A model generated the notes under the pieces. The model saw only the letters and a list, made by a program, of their open reading frames with translations. It was not told where the DNA came from and did no database searches. A stretch of DNA of 64,000 nt from Symploca sp. SIO3C6 (GTDB lineage: Bacteria > Cyanobacteriota > Cyanobacteriia > Cyanobacteriales > Coleofasciculaceae): positions 186,001-250,000 of the forward strand of contig JAAHHJ010000014.1 in the NCBI GenBank assembly GCA_010692425.1. The letters are read 5' to 3'. Positions 36,312 to 45,155 of this stretch are shown here, piece by piece. The translations under genes were made by a program, and so were the position numbers. Position 1 is the first letter of the stretch. The number at the start of each line of letters is the position of its first letter.

Positions 36312-36568
36312 TCAGACTTTTTGGAGTTGGTATTCCCTTGAGTTGTCGGTACTCATAAGTACCTAAACAAAATTAATTACATTCAGAGTCTAACTGAAAT
36401 CGAGACTATATAAGCTTTTGCTGTAGCTTGGATTTGTAAATAGTTTTGTGTGACTACTTATGCAATTGATTGTCTCAAGTATAGACACCAACTACCGTAC
36501 ACTGACCCTGCGGGTTCAGATGTCCTCCCCTTTGCTGCATTTTAGGTGGGGCTTTCTGAGTATCAAAG

Positions 36569-36859
36569 CTAACTCCAGTCCTCTTGACCTTGCAATTTAT
36601 CACCGCCTTTGTAAATTTGACCAAGTTCATGGAGTTGGCGCGTCATTTCAAAAAGTTGTTCCTCAGTGATCTGCCACCGTTGTAGAATCAGATCCAGATT
36701 TTGTTGAATATCTCTAGCTCCTGGAAAGCCACAATAGCGAATCCGCAGTCGGGCTAATTCCACTCGGTTATAGTTATTTGGTTCTCCCTGCAAGAGGCTC
36801 TCAACAATAGAGCGATCGCGCTTGTCTTGAGGATGCTGCTGGTCTTTATTCTCTGGCAT
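36569..36859 (-). CDS. DUF3288 family protein
   Basis: A 96-residue cyanobacterial protein of unknown function. It opens MPENKDQQHPQDKRDRSIVE and has the family's RVELARLRIRYCGFPGARDI and LQRWQITEEQLFE. It follows the methylglyoxal synthase/lipid kinase gene by 36 bp on the same strand, so the two are probably cotranscribed. It is small, soluble and charged. A plus-strand frame over the same bases (36460-36669) is a shadow. DUF3288 proteins are near-universal in cyanobacteria. Confidence 0.85.
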   Translation of the reverse strand: MPENKDQQHPQDKRDRSIVESLLQGEPNNYNRVELARLRIRYCGFPGARDIQQNLDLILQRWQITEEQLFEMTRQLHELGQIYKGGDKLQGQEDWS

Positions 36860-36895
36860 TTTACTTGCTAACTCTGACTTGAAGTTGTTTTTGGT

Positions 36896-38203
36896 TTATG
36901 TCGAACTGATGGCTTGCTCATCTTCAAGCTCGCTCACTGGAGGTGCCACTACAGTTAATCCACTAGGGATACACTCAATTTCAACCGGAGTTGTGCCAAT
37001 AATTTCCCCATCAACAACAACTTTTTGAGGCGGGTCAGTTATAACTTTGACACGCTTGGTTTGTAAATTAATAATATCTTCCCGATTGGTGGGTAGTTTG
37101 AGCAGTGCTGCCCCAAGCAGGTTAACCATCGCTGTAATTGCTTGTAATTCGCCTTCAGGAGCAGCAATGGTCACATCTAAAAGACCATCATTAACAATAA
37201 CTTTCCCTGAACCCTGCGCCATTAATGAAGTTGGTGGCGCAGCATTAGCTATGGTGAGGGCTCCTACCTGGAATTTCTTGACAACTTCTTCAATCTCAAT
37301 CTCAGTCTCGAACAGTTCCTGCTCGTTAAACTGCTGGATACCTGCCATAATGTACGCTAAGGCACCCCAGCGGTTTTTAGCTTCTCGGTCAGCTTTTTCA
37401 ACCATTTCTGCCTCGTAACCAATGCCAGCAAGTAAAATCATCGGTAAACCATTACACTGGGCAGCATCTACCACACGGGTTTGACCTGTTAAAATCACTT
37501 GGCAGGAACTTCTGATTGGCATCAGACGGGCAGGAATACCCAAGGCAACAGCAAAGGCATTAGCAGTACCTCTAGGAATAATCCCCAAGGGAATACCTGT
37601 CCCCACCAGTACTCCGGCAACAGCAGAAACTGTACCATCACCTCCAGAAGCAATAATCAGGTCAGCGCTATCATTAATCGCTTCTTGTGTCAACTGTTCT
37701 GGAGCAATCTCTGGGGTTGTGACATGAACCACTAAATTCATTCCAGGTTCAAGTAGTTGCTTAATTAACTTCAGGTCTTCGGAAGCATTGCCTTGACCAG
37801 CAATAGGGTTAAAAATCAAGTGTGCCACACAGGTCTGGCGCAGATATTGTGCGATCGCCTTTGCTGTTGCTATATTAGTTGCTAGAGGGACATTGTGAAC
37901 CGCGCAGATGCGTTGTAGTGCTTGAATATCTGGTTCGTGGGGTTGAGCATAGAGTGGGTCAACCAGAAAAATGACGGCGGCGACTTTCCCTTCTGCCACT
38001 TGTGCTGCAATTTGAGCATCTCCTCCCATTGCTCCGGACAACAAGCGCTCGACACTTAAGTTAGTCTCATTGATTATTTGATTTCCAGTTGTACCTGTGG
38101 CAATTAATTGGTAGCGAGAAAAAACAGCCTGATGTTGCTTGACAAAATCTACTATTTCGTTCTTTTTGCGGTCATGGGCAATAAGAGCGATTCTTCCAGG
38201 CAT
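36896..38203 (-). CDS. Methylglyoxal synthase / diacylglycerol kinase-type lipid kinase fusion
   Basis: A 435-residue bifunctional protein. Residues 1-125 are a methylglyoxal synthase: LIAHDRKK, ATGTTGN, SGAMGGDAQ with the catalytic Asp, and VDPLYAQPHEPDIQALQ. Residues about 130-420 form a YegS-like lipid kinase (VAHLIFNPIAGQGNASED, IIASGGDGTVSAVAGVL, GIIPRGTANAFA). The first would convert dihydroxyacetone phosphate to methylglyoxal and phosphate, the second phosphorylate diacylglycerol or a related lipid. Fusions of this kind occur in cyanobacteria, to my recollection. The MITE-like derivative of the TnpB element ends 20 bp upstream of its ATG. Confidence 0.88.
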   Translation of the reverse strand: MPGRIALIAHDRKKNEIVDFVKQHQAVFSRYQLIATGTTGNQIINETNLSVERLLSGAMGGDAQIAAQVAEGKVAAVIFLVDPLYAQPHEPDIQALQRICAVHNVPLATNIATAKAIAQYLRQTCVAHLIFNPIAGQGNASEDLKLIKQLLEPGMNLVVHVTTPEIAPEQLTQEAINDSADLIIASGGDGTVSAVAGVLVGTGIPLGIIPRGTANAFAVALGIPARLMPIRSSCQVILTGQTRVVDAAQCNGLPMILLAGIGYEAEMVEKADREAKNRWGALAYIMAGIQQFNEQELFETEIEIEEVVKKFQVGALTIANAAPPTSLMAQGSGKVIVNDGLLDVTIAAPEGELQAITAMVNLLGAALLKLPTNREDIINLQTKRVKVITDPPQKVVVDGEIIGTTPVEIECIPSGLTVVAPPVSELEDEQAISST

Positions 38204-38222
38204 GTTGTGTTAATTATTTTAA

Positions 38223-38440
38223 TTGAGCCACTCCCACGAATTGAATTCGTGGGATTCAGGCATCAAGCAGAGATTGCAGGCACAGCCTGTCTAACATCTC
38301 CTACGCCTAGGGTTGAACTCCCAACCCTTTTAATAATGATAGTATGTCTACAATCGAGGATCAACCAAACAGCTAACGCGGCTTGAAAGCCTTAACGCTA
38401 CATCCCACGCTTAAAAGACGTGGGCTTTGCTTACTTCTTT
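38223..38440 (-). mobile_element. 218-bp non-autonomous derivative of the 17043-18262 TnpB element
   Basis: Read on the minus strand, this begins AAAGAAGTAAGC directly after TTAC (plus strand GTAA at 38441-38444) and ends GTGGCTCAA, exactly as the tnpB element. Its first 105 bp contain a left hairpin (CCCACGTC/GCGTGGG) and 39 bp identical to 17052-17090. Its last 113 bp match 18150-18262 with one mismatch. The tnpB gene is deleted precisely between. It may be mobilised in trans, and retains the scaffold region of the guide RNA. The right flank, the bases next to the lipid kinase start, would be its guide. Confidence 0.9.
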
Positions 38441-38484
38441 GTAATAAGTAATAAGTAACAATATAAAATAAATATCATGTTCAG

Positions 38485-38516
38485 AAAGCCCCTCTCCTTG
38501 TTGGAAAGGGGGCTTG
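38485..38516 (-). terminator. Hairpin after clpC
   Basis: AAGCCCCCTTTCC and AGAGGGGCTT (minus-strand sense) can pair and are followed by TTTCT, 27-58 bp after the clpC stop. This is a plausible intrinsic terminator for clpC. The sequence also belongs to a common dispersed palindrome class. Confidence 0.55.
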
Positions 38517-38542
38517 TTGCCTACATTGATAGCTAATAATCA

Positions 38543-41026
38543 TTAAGAAACTGGTTGGAGCAATAACTCTGGCTCCTCTTGAGGTAGCACTTGAACCTGA
38601 CCATCACTATTGACATCAACTACAGCCGTGTCGCCATCCTTAACTTGACCAGAGAGCATTGCCTCAGCCAAACTATCTTCTAAGAGGTTCATGATTGCCC
38701 TGCGTAGAGGCCTAGCGCCGTAACTAGGGTCATAACCAACTTCCACCAAGTGGTCTTTGAAGCGTTCAGTCACTTCCAAGTTGATCAAGCGTTCGCCTAG
38801 ACGTGCTGAGATTTCCCGTAGCATAACTTCAGCGATTTGCTTGACTTCATCTCTTGTCAGCTGGCGGAAGACGATAATCTCATCGAGGCGATTGAGAAAC
38901 TCTGGGCGGAAGTAATTCTTGAGTTCTTCATTGACTTTATCTCGGATGCGATGGTAACGAGACTCACCTTGGTTATCTGAAAATTCAAAGCCAATACCAC
39001 CACCTCCTTTTTCAATCACCTTAGAACCAATATTAGAGGTCATAATGATGAGTGTATTGTTAAAGTTAACAGTACGACCCTTGGCATCAGTTAAACGACC
39101 ATCATCCAACAGCTGTAGCATTACGTTGAAAACATCGGGGTGCGCTTTCTCGATTTCATCGAAAAGTACTACATTATAGGGTTTACGGCGGATAGCTTCG
39201 GTGAGTTGACCTCCTTCGTCGTACCCCACATATCCTGGAGGTGAACCAATCAGCTTGGATACCGTGTGGGACTCCATAAACTCCGACATATCCAACCGAA
39301 TCATATTTTCTTCCGAACCAAAGAAGTAGGAAGCTAAAGACTTAGCTAGTTCCGTCTTGCCAACGCCAGTCGGACCAGAGAAGATGAAGCTAGCAATAGG
39401 ACGATTGGGTTCTTTCAAACCTGCTCTAGCCCGACGAATTGACCTCGAAACTGCACTTACTGCTTCTTGTTGACCAATGAGCCGCTGATGCAAAGTATCT
39501 TCCATATGCATCAGCAATTCTGACTCGGATTCAGTCAGCTTGCTAACAGGTATTCCTGTCCAAGCAGCGACAATATCAGCAATTTCTTCCTCGCTAACGG
39601 TTGGAGTAGTGAGAGTATTATGCTTCTGGTTATCTTCTAATAGTGCCTGAATTTGGTTTTCAATTTCCAATTCACGATCGCGCAATTTGGCAGCTTGTTT
39701 AAAATCCTGAGATCGAACTACCTGGTCTTTTTCCCTACTTAAGAGGCGTAATTCTCGTCTGAGTTCCTTGGTAGCAGGCGATGAACGATTACACCTCAAA
39801 CTAACTCTACTACCTGCTTCATCAATCAGGTCAATTGCTTTATCTGGCAAGAAACGGTCTGAAATGTAACGATCAGAGAATTTGGCTGCTGCTTCTAGGG
39901 CATCGTCGGTAATTTCTACCTTGTGGTACTTTTCATAAACATCACGCAGACCTTGGAGAATTTCAATAGTCTCTTCCACTGAAGGTTCTCCCACCATCAC
40001 TGGTTGGAAACGGCGCTCTAGAGCTGCATCTTTTTCAATATGCTGGCGGTATTCATCTAGAGTAGTGGCTCCTAGGCACTGTAGTTCCCCTCTTGCCAGA
40101 GCAGGCTTGAGAATATTTGCAGCATCAAGACCACCTTCGGTAGATCCTGCACCAACCATAGTGTGAATTTCGTCAACTACCAAGATGATATTTCCGGCTT
40201 GACGCACTTCCTCCATAATTTGTTTAAGACGTTCTTCAAAGTCTCCTCGGTAACGAGTGCCTGAGATCAATGAACCCATATCTAAGGTGACTACTTGCTT
40301 ATCTGTCAACAATTCAGGAACACTCTGATTAATAATGCGCTGAGCAAGACCTTCTGCGATCGCTGTTTTACCAACTCCAGGCTCCCCAAGCAACACAGGG
40401 TTGTTTTTGGTGCGGCGACCCAAAATCTGAATTACCCTTTCAAGTTCCTGATCTCTACCAACGACAGGGTCAAGTTTACCTTCTGCTGCTAACTTGGTCA
40501 AATTTTTCCCAAACTCATCCAAGCTTGCTTTTTGCCGATTACTACCCCCCATAAACGGCTGTCTTTGTCCCTTAGCTGTGGAGGCTGCTGCCACTTCTCC
40601 TAAGGCTCTAATTACTTGCTTACGCACTTCGGTTGAGTCAATATCCAAATTTTCTAGAACTTTGGCAGCCACTCCTCCTCGGGCGCGGGTAATTGCCAGC
40701 AATAAGTGTTCTGTGCCGATATAGTTATGTCCTAGTTGACGAGCTTCTTGGAACGATTGTTCAAGCAACTGTTTGGCTTTAGGTGTGAAGGGTACTTCAC
40801 CGGCTACCATACCGGAACCACGACCAATAATTCTTTCTACTTCTTGGCGTGCATCTTCCAGAGTAATGCCCAAGTCCTTGAGTACTATTGCCGCAATACC
40901 CGTCCCCTCCCCAATCAACCCCAACAGAATCTGCTCGGTGCCCACTAGGTTGTGTCCTAGACGACGCGCCTCCTCTTGAGCGAGCATAATTGCTTTTACG
41001 GCCTTGTCTGTAAAATGTTCAAACAT
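38543..41026 (-). CDS. clpC: ATP-dependent Clp protease ATPase subunit ClpC
   Basis: An 827-residue Hsp100 unfoldase that feeds substrates to ClpP-type proteases. The N-terminal double Clp_N repeat starts [23 protein letters not shown]1 has Walker [14 protein letters not shown] and Walker B VVDEIHT. The linker contains a UVR-like helix ([20 protein letters not shown]), the mark of ClpC. AAA2 has [12 protein letters not shown] and [12 protein letters not shown]. The C-terminus is [13 protein letters not shown]. It is essential for photosynthesis and quality control in cyanobacteria. ATG 41026 is unambiguous. It is monocistronic, with a hairpin following. Confidence 0.96.
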   Translation of the reverse strand: MFEHFTDKAVKAIMLAQEEARRLGHNLVGTEQILLGLIGEGTGIAAIVLKDLGITLEDARQEVERIIGRGSGMVAGEVPFTPKAKQLLEQSFQEARQLGHNYIGTEHLLLAITRARGGVAAKVLENLDIDSTEVRKQVIRALGEVAAASTAKGQRQPFMGGSNRQKASLDEFGKNLTKLAAEGKLDPVVGRDQELERVIQILGRRTKNNPVLLGEPGVGKTAIAEGLAQRIINQSVPELLTDKQVVTLDMGSLISGTRYRGDFEERLKQIMEEVRQAGNIILVVDEIHTMVGAGSTEGGLDAANILKPALARGELQCLGATTLDEYRQHIEKDAALERRFQPVMVGEPSVEETIEILQGLRDVYEKYHKVEITDDALEAAAKFSDRYISDRFLPDKAIDLIDEAGSRVSLRCNRSSPATKELRRELRLLSREKDQVVRSQDFKQAAKLRDRELEIENQIQALLEDNQKHNTLTTPTVSEEEIADIVAAWTGIPVSKLTESESELLMHMEDTLHQRLIGQQEAVSAVSRSIRRARAGLKEPNRPIASFIFSGPTGVGKTELAKSLASYFFGSEENMIRLDMSEFMESHTVSKLIGSPPGYVGYDEGGQLTEAIRRKPYNVVLFDEIEKAHPDVFNVMLQLLDDGRLTDAKGRTVNFNNTLIIMTSNIGSKVIEKGGGGIGFEFSDNQGESRYHRIRDKVNEELKNYFRPEFLNRLDEIIVFRQLTRDEVKQIAEVMLREISARLGERLINLEVTERFKDHLVEVGYDPSYGARPLRRAIMNLLEDSLAEAMLSGQVKDGDTAVVDVNSDGQVQVLPQEEPELLLQPVS

Positions 41027-41394
41027 AGTGGGTACCTTCCCTAGTAATTTAAACAGTGGTTGTCATTACCCTGCATAAAGTTTTGTGTATATATCTTTAG
41101 GTAATCTACCTCTGTGGGCTACAACACCGCAGTGGGTAGAACCGTAATCTTTAGGAGTAGTTGCCGCCTACTTCAAGGGTAACAGAGGGTTTAGTTCAGT
41201 ATGAGTAGGTGTAAGTCCCCCTATAGGAGTCAAGATAAGAGGTTTGAATAGATCCATTTCCCAGTGAAAACTTCTATCAATAAATAAAAATGCCACCACA
41301 AATGAGCATCTGTGGTGAGCGACAAAAAAGAGAACAGGAGGCTAGTACTGTTTGCTCTCCTGCTCTGAGATTTTCTAAGTTCTATTAGGCTGAT
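41027..41394. other. Intergenic region upstream of clpC with msrA terminator
   Basis: The clpC promoter should lie here. GTAATCTACCTC/GGTAGAACCGTAATC forms a partial inverted repeat at about 41101-41152. CACCACA and TGTGGTG at 41294-41317 form another, next to the msrA terminator. Confidence 0.5.
41323..41366 (-). terminator. Intrinsic terminator of msrA
   Basis: In the minus-strand sense AGAGCAGGAG pairs with CTCCTGTTCT around a loop, and is followed by TTTTTT. It starts about 30 bp after the msrA stop. Confidence 0.8.
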
Positions 41395-42060
41395 TTACAA
41401 TGGCGATTGGGCTGGTGTCATTGCTGGTAATTCGACTTTTGTACCACCTAAACCGCAATACCCACCAGGATTTTTGGCGAGGTACTGTTGATGGTAGTCT
41501 TCTGCATAGTAAAATTCGGGGGCGTCTAAAATCTCAGTGGTGATCTTGCCATAACCAGCTTGTTTTAAGACTGGCTGATAAGCTTCTAGCGAAGCCTGGG
41601 CTAGATTCTTTTGGTCATCTGAATACACATATATTCCTGAACGATACTGAGTACCTGCGTCATTGCCCTGCCGCATGCCTTGGGTAGGATCATGGCTTTC
41701 CCAGAAAACTTTCAGTAGCGCCTCGTAACTGATCACTTGTGGATCAAAAACCACGAGAACTACTTCATTATGACCAGTCATGCCTGTGCAGACTTCTTGA
41801 TAGTTTGGGTTAGGTGTTATTCCGGCTGCATAACCTACAGCAGTACTAAAAACGCCCTTTTGTTGCCAAAATTTGCGTTCTGCTCCCCAGAAACACCCCA
41901 TGCCAAACATCGCCATCTCCAGTCCTTCTGGATAAGGGGATTTTAGTGTGTTCCCATTTACATAGTGTTGGGAAGTTACTGGCATCGATTGCGCTCTTCC
42001 TGGCAATGCCTCTTCTGGAGTGGGTATAGTTAGTTTTTTGCCAAATCCGAATAGTACCAT
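41395..42060 (-). CDS. msrA: Peptide methionine sulfoxide reductase A
   Basis: A 221-residue MsrA reducing methionine-S-sulfoxide with thioredoxin. The catalytic cysteine is in [39 protein letters not shown] and [17 protein letters not shown], with [11 protein letters not shown], are hallmarks. Resolving cysteine is likely the one in [13 protein letters not shown]. The 45-residue N-terminal extension ([20 protein letters not shown]) is typical of cyanobacterial MsrA and is not a secretory signal. The start ATG 42060 is clear. It protects photosynthetic cells from oxidative damage. It is followed by a strong terminator. Confidence 0.93.
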   Translation of the reverse strand: MVLFGFGKKLTIPTPEEALPGRAQSMPVTSQHYVNGNTLKSPYPEGLEMAMFGMGCFWGAERKFWQQKGVFSTAVGYAAGITPNPNYQEVCTGMTGHNEVVLVVFDPQVISYEALLKVFWESHDPTQGMRQGNDAGTQYRSGIYVYSDDQKNLAQASLEAYQPVLKQAGYGKITTEILDAPEFYYAEDYHQQYLAKNPGGYCGLGGTKVELPAMTPAQSPL

Positions 42061-42157
42061 TAATTTTTGATGCTAAATTGGTGAGTGATATCTTTACCTT
42101 ACTTAACATTATAGAAAGTAAAAACCACTTGATTCATCCATTTGAGATTCACTTATC

Positions 42158-43387
42158 CTATGACTGCCAGCCCTCAAGAGTTGCTACTAAATTAAATAAT
42201 GAATTAATCCCTTGATCTTGAGCTTCAAATCTTACTCGTTTTTGAGGGGCTAAACTGTTATGGGCTGATTCATAGCCCTGCATAAAGTTACTATAAATTT
42301 CTTCTTGATCTACTTGAGCAGGAATGCTAAACTTAATGGTAGTGTTGCCGTCTTCTTTGCTTTCAATACTCTCAACGGTGATCTGAATTTGTTGCTCACT
42401 GGTTTGGATGTTGTTAAACGAATAGGCAAAAGCTCTCCAGTCGATACCTTCATTAAAACTTATGTCAAAAGTTTCAAAGGAATTTTGAAAAAACTTGGCG
42501 AACTCTCCCGAGGCAAAGTTCCCAGTTGTAGGACGTCGTTCCTGTTGGTGTTTTTTTAAATAAAAGTACTCACAAATTGCATCCCTAAAGTTAGTAGCAC
42601 TGTCGATACTCCAATCCTGGAGACAGGCTCCAGTAAATTTTGCCTTCTCAAAGTTGGTCTTCAAGGCTTGAGTTGCTAACAAGTTAGCTTCGGTGATGTT
42701 GGCTCCCTTAAGATTGGCTCCATTGAGTTTGGTTTGAGTGAGTTGAGCTCCTCTGAGTTTGGCTCCATTGAGCTCGGCTCCATTGAGATTAGCCCCACTG
42801 AGATTAGCCTCACTGAGATTGGCTCCACTGAGATTAGCCCCACTGAGGTTGGCTCCACTGAGGTTGGCTCCACTGAGGTTGGCTCCACTGAGGTTGGCTC
42901 CACTGAGATTAGCATTATTAAGTTGGGTTACTCTGAGATCAGCTTCAGTGAGATTGGCTATCGAGAAAATAGTGTCATTGAGGTTAGAACCCTTGCAGTC
43001 TGCCCCTCTAAGATCAGCACTGCTGAGGTTAGCACCGCTGAGGTTAGCACCACTGAGTTCTGCTCCACTGAGATTAGCTGCGGTGAGATTGGCGGCAGTG
43101 AGGTTGGCGGCGGTGAGATTAGCTACTCTGAGATCAGCTCCACTAAGTTTAGCTATTGAGAGAATAGCTTCATTGAAGTTAGCTACTCTAAGGTCAGCTC
43201 CTCTGAAGTCAGTTTCTCTAAGGTCAGCTTCTCTGAAGTTAGCCTCTCTAAGATCAGCTTCTCTGAAGTTAGCTTCTCTAAGGTCAGCTTTCCAAAAGTC
43301 AGGCTTGATCTCTGAATGTTCTTGGCGCCAATTGTTCCAAACCTTTAATCCTTGTGCGAGTAAAGTAATATGTTCCTGATTTGCCAT
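42158..43387 (-). CDS. Pentapeptide repeat protein
   Basis: A 409-residue protein. Residues about 30-245 are nearly all A(D/N)LxX pentapeptides (ANLSGANLSGANLSGANLSG and variants), forming a right-handed quadrilateral beta-helix of about 10 coils. Residues 245-409 have no repeats: DWSIDSATNFRDAICEYFYL and a C-terminal alpha/beta region ending LEGWQS. Similar repeat-plus-tail proteins are frequent in cyanobacteria; function is not known. DNA repeats are strong at 42770-42915 (GGCTCCACTGAGGTT units, at least five nearly perfect), suggesting recent expansion. Plus-strand frames over it are shadows. Confidence 0.9.
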   Translation of the reverse strand: MANQEHITLLAQGLKVWNNWRQEHSEIKPDFWKADLREANFREADLREANFREADLRETDFRGADLRVANFNEAILSIAKLSGADLRVANLTAANLTAANLTAANLSGAELSGANLSGANLSSADLRGADCKGSNLNDTIFSIANLTEADLRVTQLNNANLSGANLSGANLSGANLSGANLSGANLSGANLSEANLSGANLNGAELNGAKLRGAQLTQTKLNGANLKGANITEANLLATQALKTNFEKAKFTGACLQDWSIDSATNFRDAICEYFYLKKHQQERRPTTGNFASGEFAKFFQNSFETFDISFNEGIDWRAFAYSFNNIQTSEQQIQITVESIESKEDGNTTIKFSIPAQVDQEEIYSNFMQGYESAHNSLAPQKRVRFEAQDQGINSLFNLVATLEGWQS

Positions 43388-43669
43388 TGCGAACCTCGCG
43401 TTTTGAGACTCCCAGCTTTACCCTAGGGGTTCTTCAGTACATAGAAAAATTTAATTGTCTACACAAGCATATTGCTAAATGCAGAACTCTAAAAACCTTT
43501 TAACTACTAAAGCCACGACTCAGAGTATGTCAAACTTGCCCCTTAGTCGAGCATTCGCTAATGGCAACTATTGGGAAATTACCATAACCCGCAATTATGC
43601 TTGTTGTATGACTGCCAAAACTTGGTGTATGACTGCCAAACTAGGTCTATTGAATTATGATATGTCGTC

Positions 43670-43852
43670 TCACCCAAATGAGACAATCATTGCCTGCACA
43701 AGCTTAACAATTTCAAAAATAACAAAACTGCCGAGGATAAATGTAACCACAGCATTTAGTACAGGAATGTTGCCATAGCCAAAGATGGAGGCAACGAATT
43801 TGAAGGCAACAATGATAAATCCAATTACAAAGATAATTTGTATAATTGTCAT
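43670..43852 (-). CDS. Small two-helix membrane protein, unknown
   Basis: A 60-residue hydrophobic protein from ATG 43852: MTIIQIIFVIGFIIVAFKFV, then ASIFGYGNIPVLNA and VVTFILGSFVIFEIVKL. It has two membrane-spanning segments and almost no charge, typical of small cyanobacterial membrane proteins. The frame extends upstream to TTG 43870, but the ATG is better. The opposing frame at 43479-43778 has poor composition. No homolog comes to mind. Confidence 0.5.
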   Translation of the reverse strand: MTIIQIIFVIGFIIVAFKFVASIFGYGNIPVLNAVVTFILGSFVIFEIVKLVQAMIVSFG

Positions 43853-43886
43853 AGGTGACTTCCACAGCAATGCAAGACATTGACAC

Positions 43887-43909
43887 TCCCCACGGCTAGA
43901 AGCTGGGGG
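43887..43909. repeat. IS200/IS605-like terminal palindrome relic
   Basis: TCCCCACGGCTAGAAGCTGG followed by GGG forms a hairpin (CCCC/GGGG with GGCT/AGCT). The surrounding GACACTCCCC and GGGGGATTCT strongly resemble IS605-element ends seen across cyanobacteria. No transposase gene is near. Confidence 0.5.
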
Positions 43910-44006
43910 ATTCTTAGGTCGCGGGGTAGAAAATGAATTTACCCTCGCTAAGCATCGTCAAGCTAGATTGTAAACTATCCCGAGTGACGCAATCTTCTAT
44001 AGTTGC

Positions 44007-44056
44007 TAACGACCTACAACCTGATAACCTACAACCTGATAACCTACAACCTGACG
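44007..44056. repeat. 16-bp tandem repeat upstream of rph
   Basis: AACCTACAACCTGATA repeats about three times (third copy ends CTGACG), directly before the ribosome site GGAG and start codon of rph. A TTG-started frame through it is not the real N-terminus. Confidence 0.75.
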
Positions 44057-44083
44057 ACCTTCAAATCACACCGGAGAATTGTA

Positions 44084-44797
44084 ATGTCTTGGCAGCGCCC
44101 TGATCGTCGGAGATTTGACCAGTTACGCCCCATCAGCTTCGAGTATGAATTTACCAAGTATGCTCCCGGTTCAGTTTTAGCTCAGTGCGGGGATACCAAA
44201 GTACTTTGTACTGTTACTATTCAGGAGGGAGTACCTCGATTTTTAGAAGGTTCTGGCAGTGGCTGGCTAACTGCTGAGTATAGAATGTTACCAGGAGCCA
44301 CCGCCGAACGTCACAAACGTGAATTATTGACGCTCTCGGGTCGAACTCAGGAAATTCAGCGACTAATTGGGCGTAGTTTGCGTGCATCTCTAGATCTCGA
44401 AGCACTGGGAGAACGGACGATTACTGTAGATGCTGATGTCTTACAGGCTGATGCTGGTACCCGCACAACCTCGATTACGGGTGGGTATGTTGCCCTTGCC
44501 GAAGCTGTTGATAAATTGGTGAAGGCTGGAAAACTTGAGCAATCCCCTATCTCTCATCAAGTTGCTGCTGTTTCTGTAGGACTGGTTCAAGGTGAGCCCT
44601 TGTTAGACCTTAACTACCAAGAAGATGTTGCCGCTGAGGTAGACTTTAATGTAGTTATGAACGACCAACTGGGAATTATTGAAGTGCAGGGGACAGCTGA
44701 GTCAGGGACTTTTAGCCGCCATCAACTGGATCAGCTCATGGATTTAGCTCAAAAAGGGATTAAGGAGTTGCTGGAAACGCAGCGCCGTAGCAACTAA
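44084..44797 (+). CDS. rph: Ribonuclease PH
   Basis: A 237-residue phosphorolytic 3'-to-5' exoribonuclease that trims tRNA precursors. The start ATG 44084 is preceded by GGAG and gives [20 protein letters not shown], whereas the frame start at TTG 44003 only adds the translated tandem repeat. Family features are seen: [36 protein letters not shown] (phosphate- and RNA-binding arginines), [20 protein letters not shown] and [19 protein letters not shown]. The length is normal. It seems monocistronic, with AT-rich DNA beyond. Confidence 0.94.
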   Translation: MSWQRPDRRRFDQLRPISFEYEFTKYAPGSVLAQCGDTKVLCTVTIQEGVPRFLEGSGSGWLTAEYRMLPGATAERHKRELLTLSGRTQEIQRLIGRSLRASLDLEALGERTITVDADVLQADAGTRTTSITGGYVALAEAVDKLVKAGKLEQSPISHQVAAVSVGLVQGEPLLDLNYQEDVAAEVDFNVVMNDQLGIIEVQGTAESGTFSRHQLDQLMDLAQKGIKELLETQRRSN

Positions 44798-45155
44798 GCC
44801 CTTACGCATCTAAGAAAGCATGTTATCTTCGCAGGGGAGTTTCGGAAGCAGGGGAGACATACTAGAAATATTTATCTGAGTATCTAGAATACTTCTATTG
44901 TTTTACCGAAACGGAACGCGGTTAGCCTGCTTTGATAATCCCTGGAGGGTTGTAATAGGTAGGGTGAAGTAATTGCGTTCCACCCCTAAATTGTCAACTA
45001 CTTTCACTAACTATAAGTACCTGCGACATCGATTAAAGTTTACTGGTTGAGGCAGGGTGTGGGGTGTAGGGTGTAGGGTGTAGGGTAAATTTGACGGATT
45101 TCATCATTCTTCACATAGATCCATTTATTTATGTCCGACTACTTAATTAACAATA
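44798..45155. other. Intergenic region with dispersed repeat copy 2 (45015-45148, inverted)
   Basis: Read on the minus strand, 45148-45015 repeats copy 1 at 8502-8619 (AAGTAGTCGGACATAAATAA, GATGAAATCCGTCAAA, TACCCTACACCC units, CCTCAACCAGTAAACTTTA, GTCGCAGGTACTT). The number of CCTACAC units is larger here than in copy 1. The repeat ends 8 bp before the proX-like start, so it must overlap or replace its upstream region. Confidence 0.7.

Noticed and set aside
36460-36669. 69-residue plus-strand ORF with a CCTCCCC/GGTGGGG palindrome
   Set aside because: Mostly antisense to the DUF3288 gene; the palindrome is too degenerate to call an IS end.
42734-43379. Regular short DNA repeats suggesting a CRISPR array, and long plus-strand ORFs
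   Set aside because: The repeats are codons of pentapeptides on the minus strand, contiguous with no spacers. The plus-strand frames are shadows with repetitive LAPLRLAPLR-like peptides.
43479-43778. 99-residue ORF opposite the small membrane protein
   Set aside because: Composition irregular and stop-free by chance; repeats ACCMTAKTWCMTAK from short DNA duplication.
44003-44083. N-terminal extension of RNase PH
   Set aside because: It is translation of a 16-bp tandem repeat; ATG 44084 with GGAG is the usual start.
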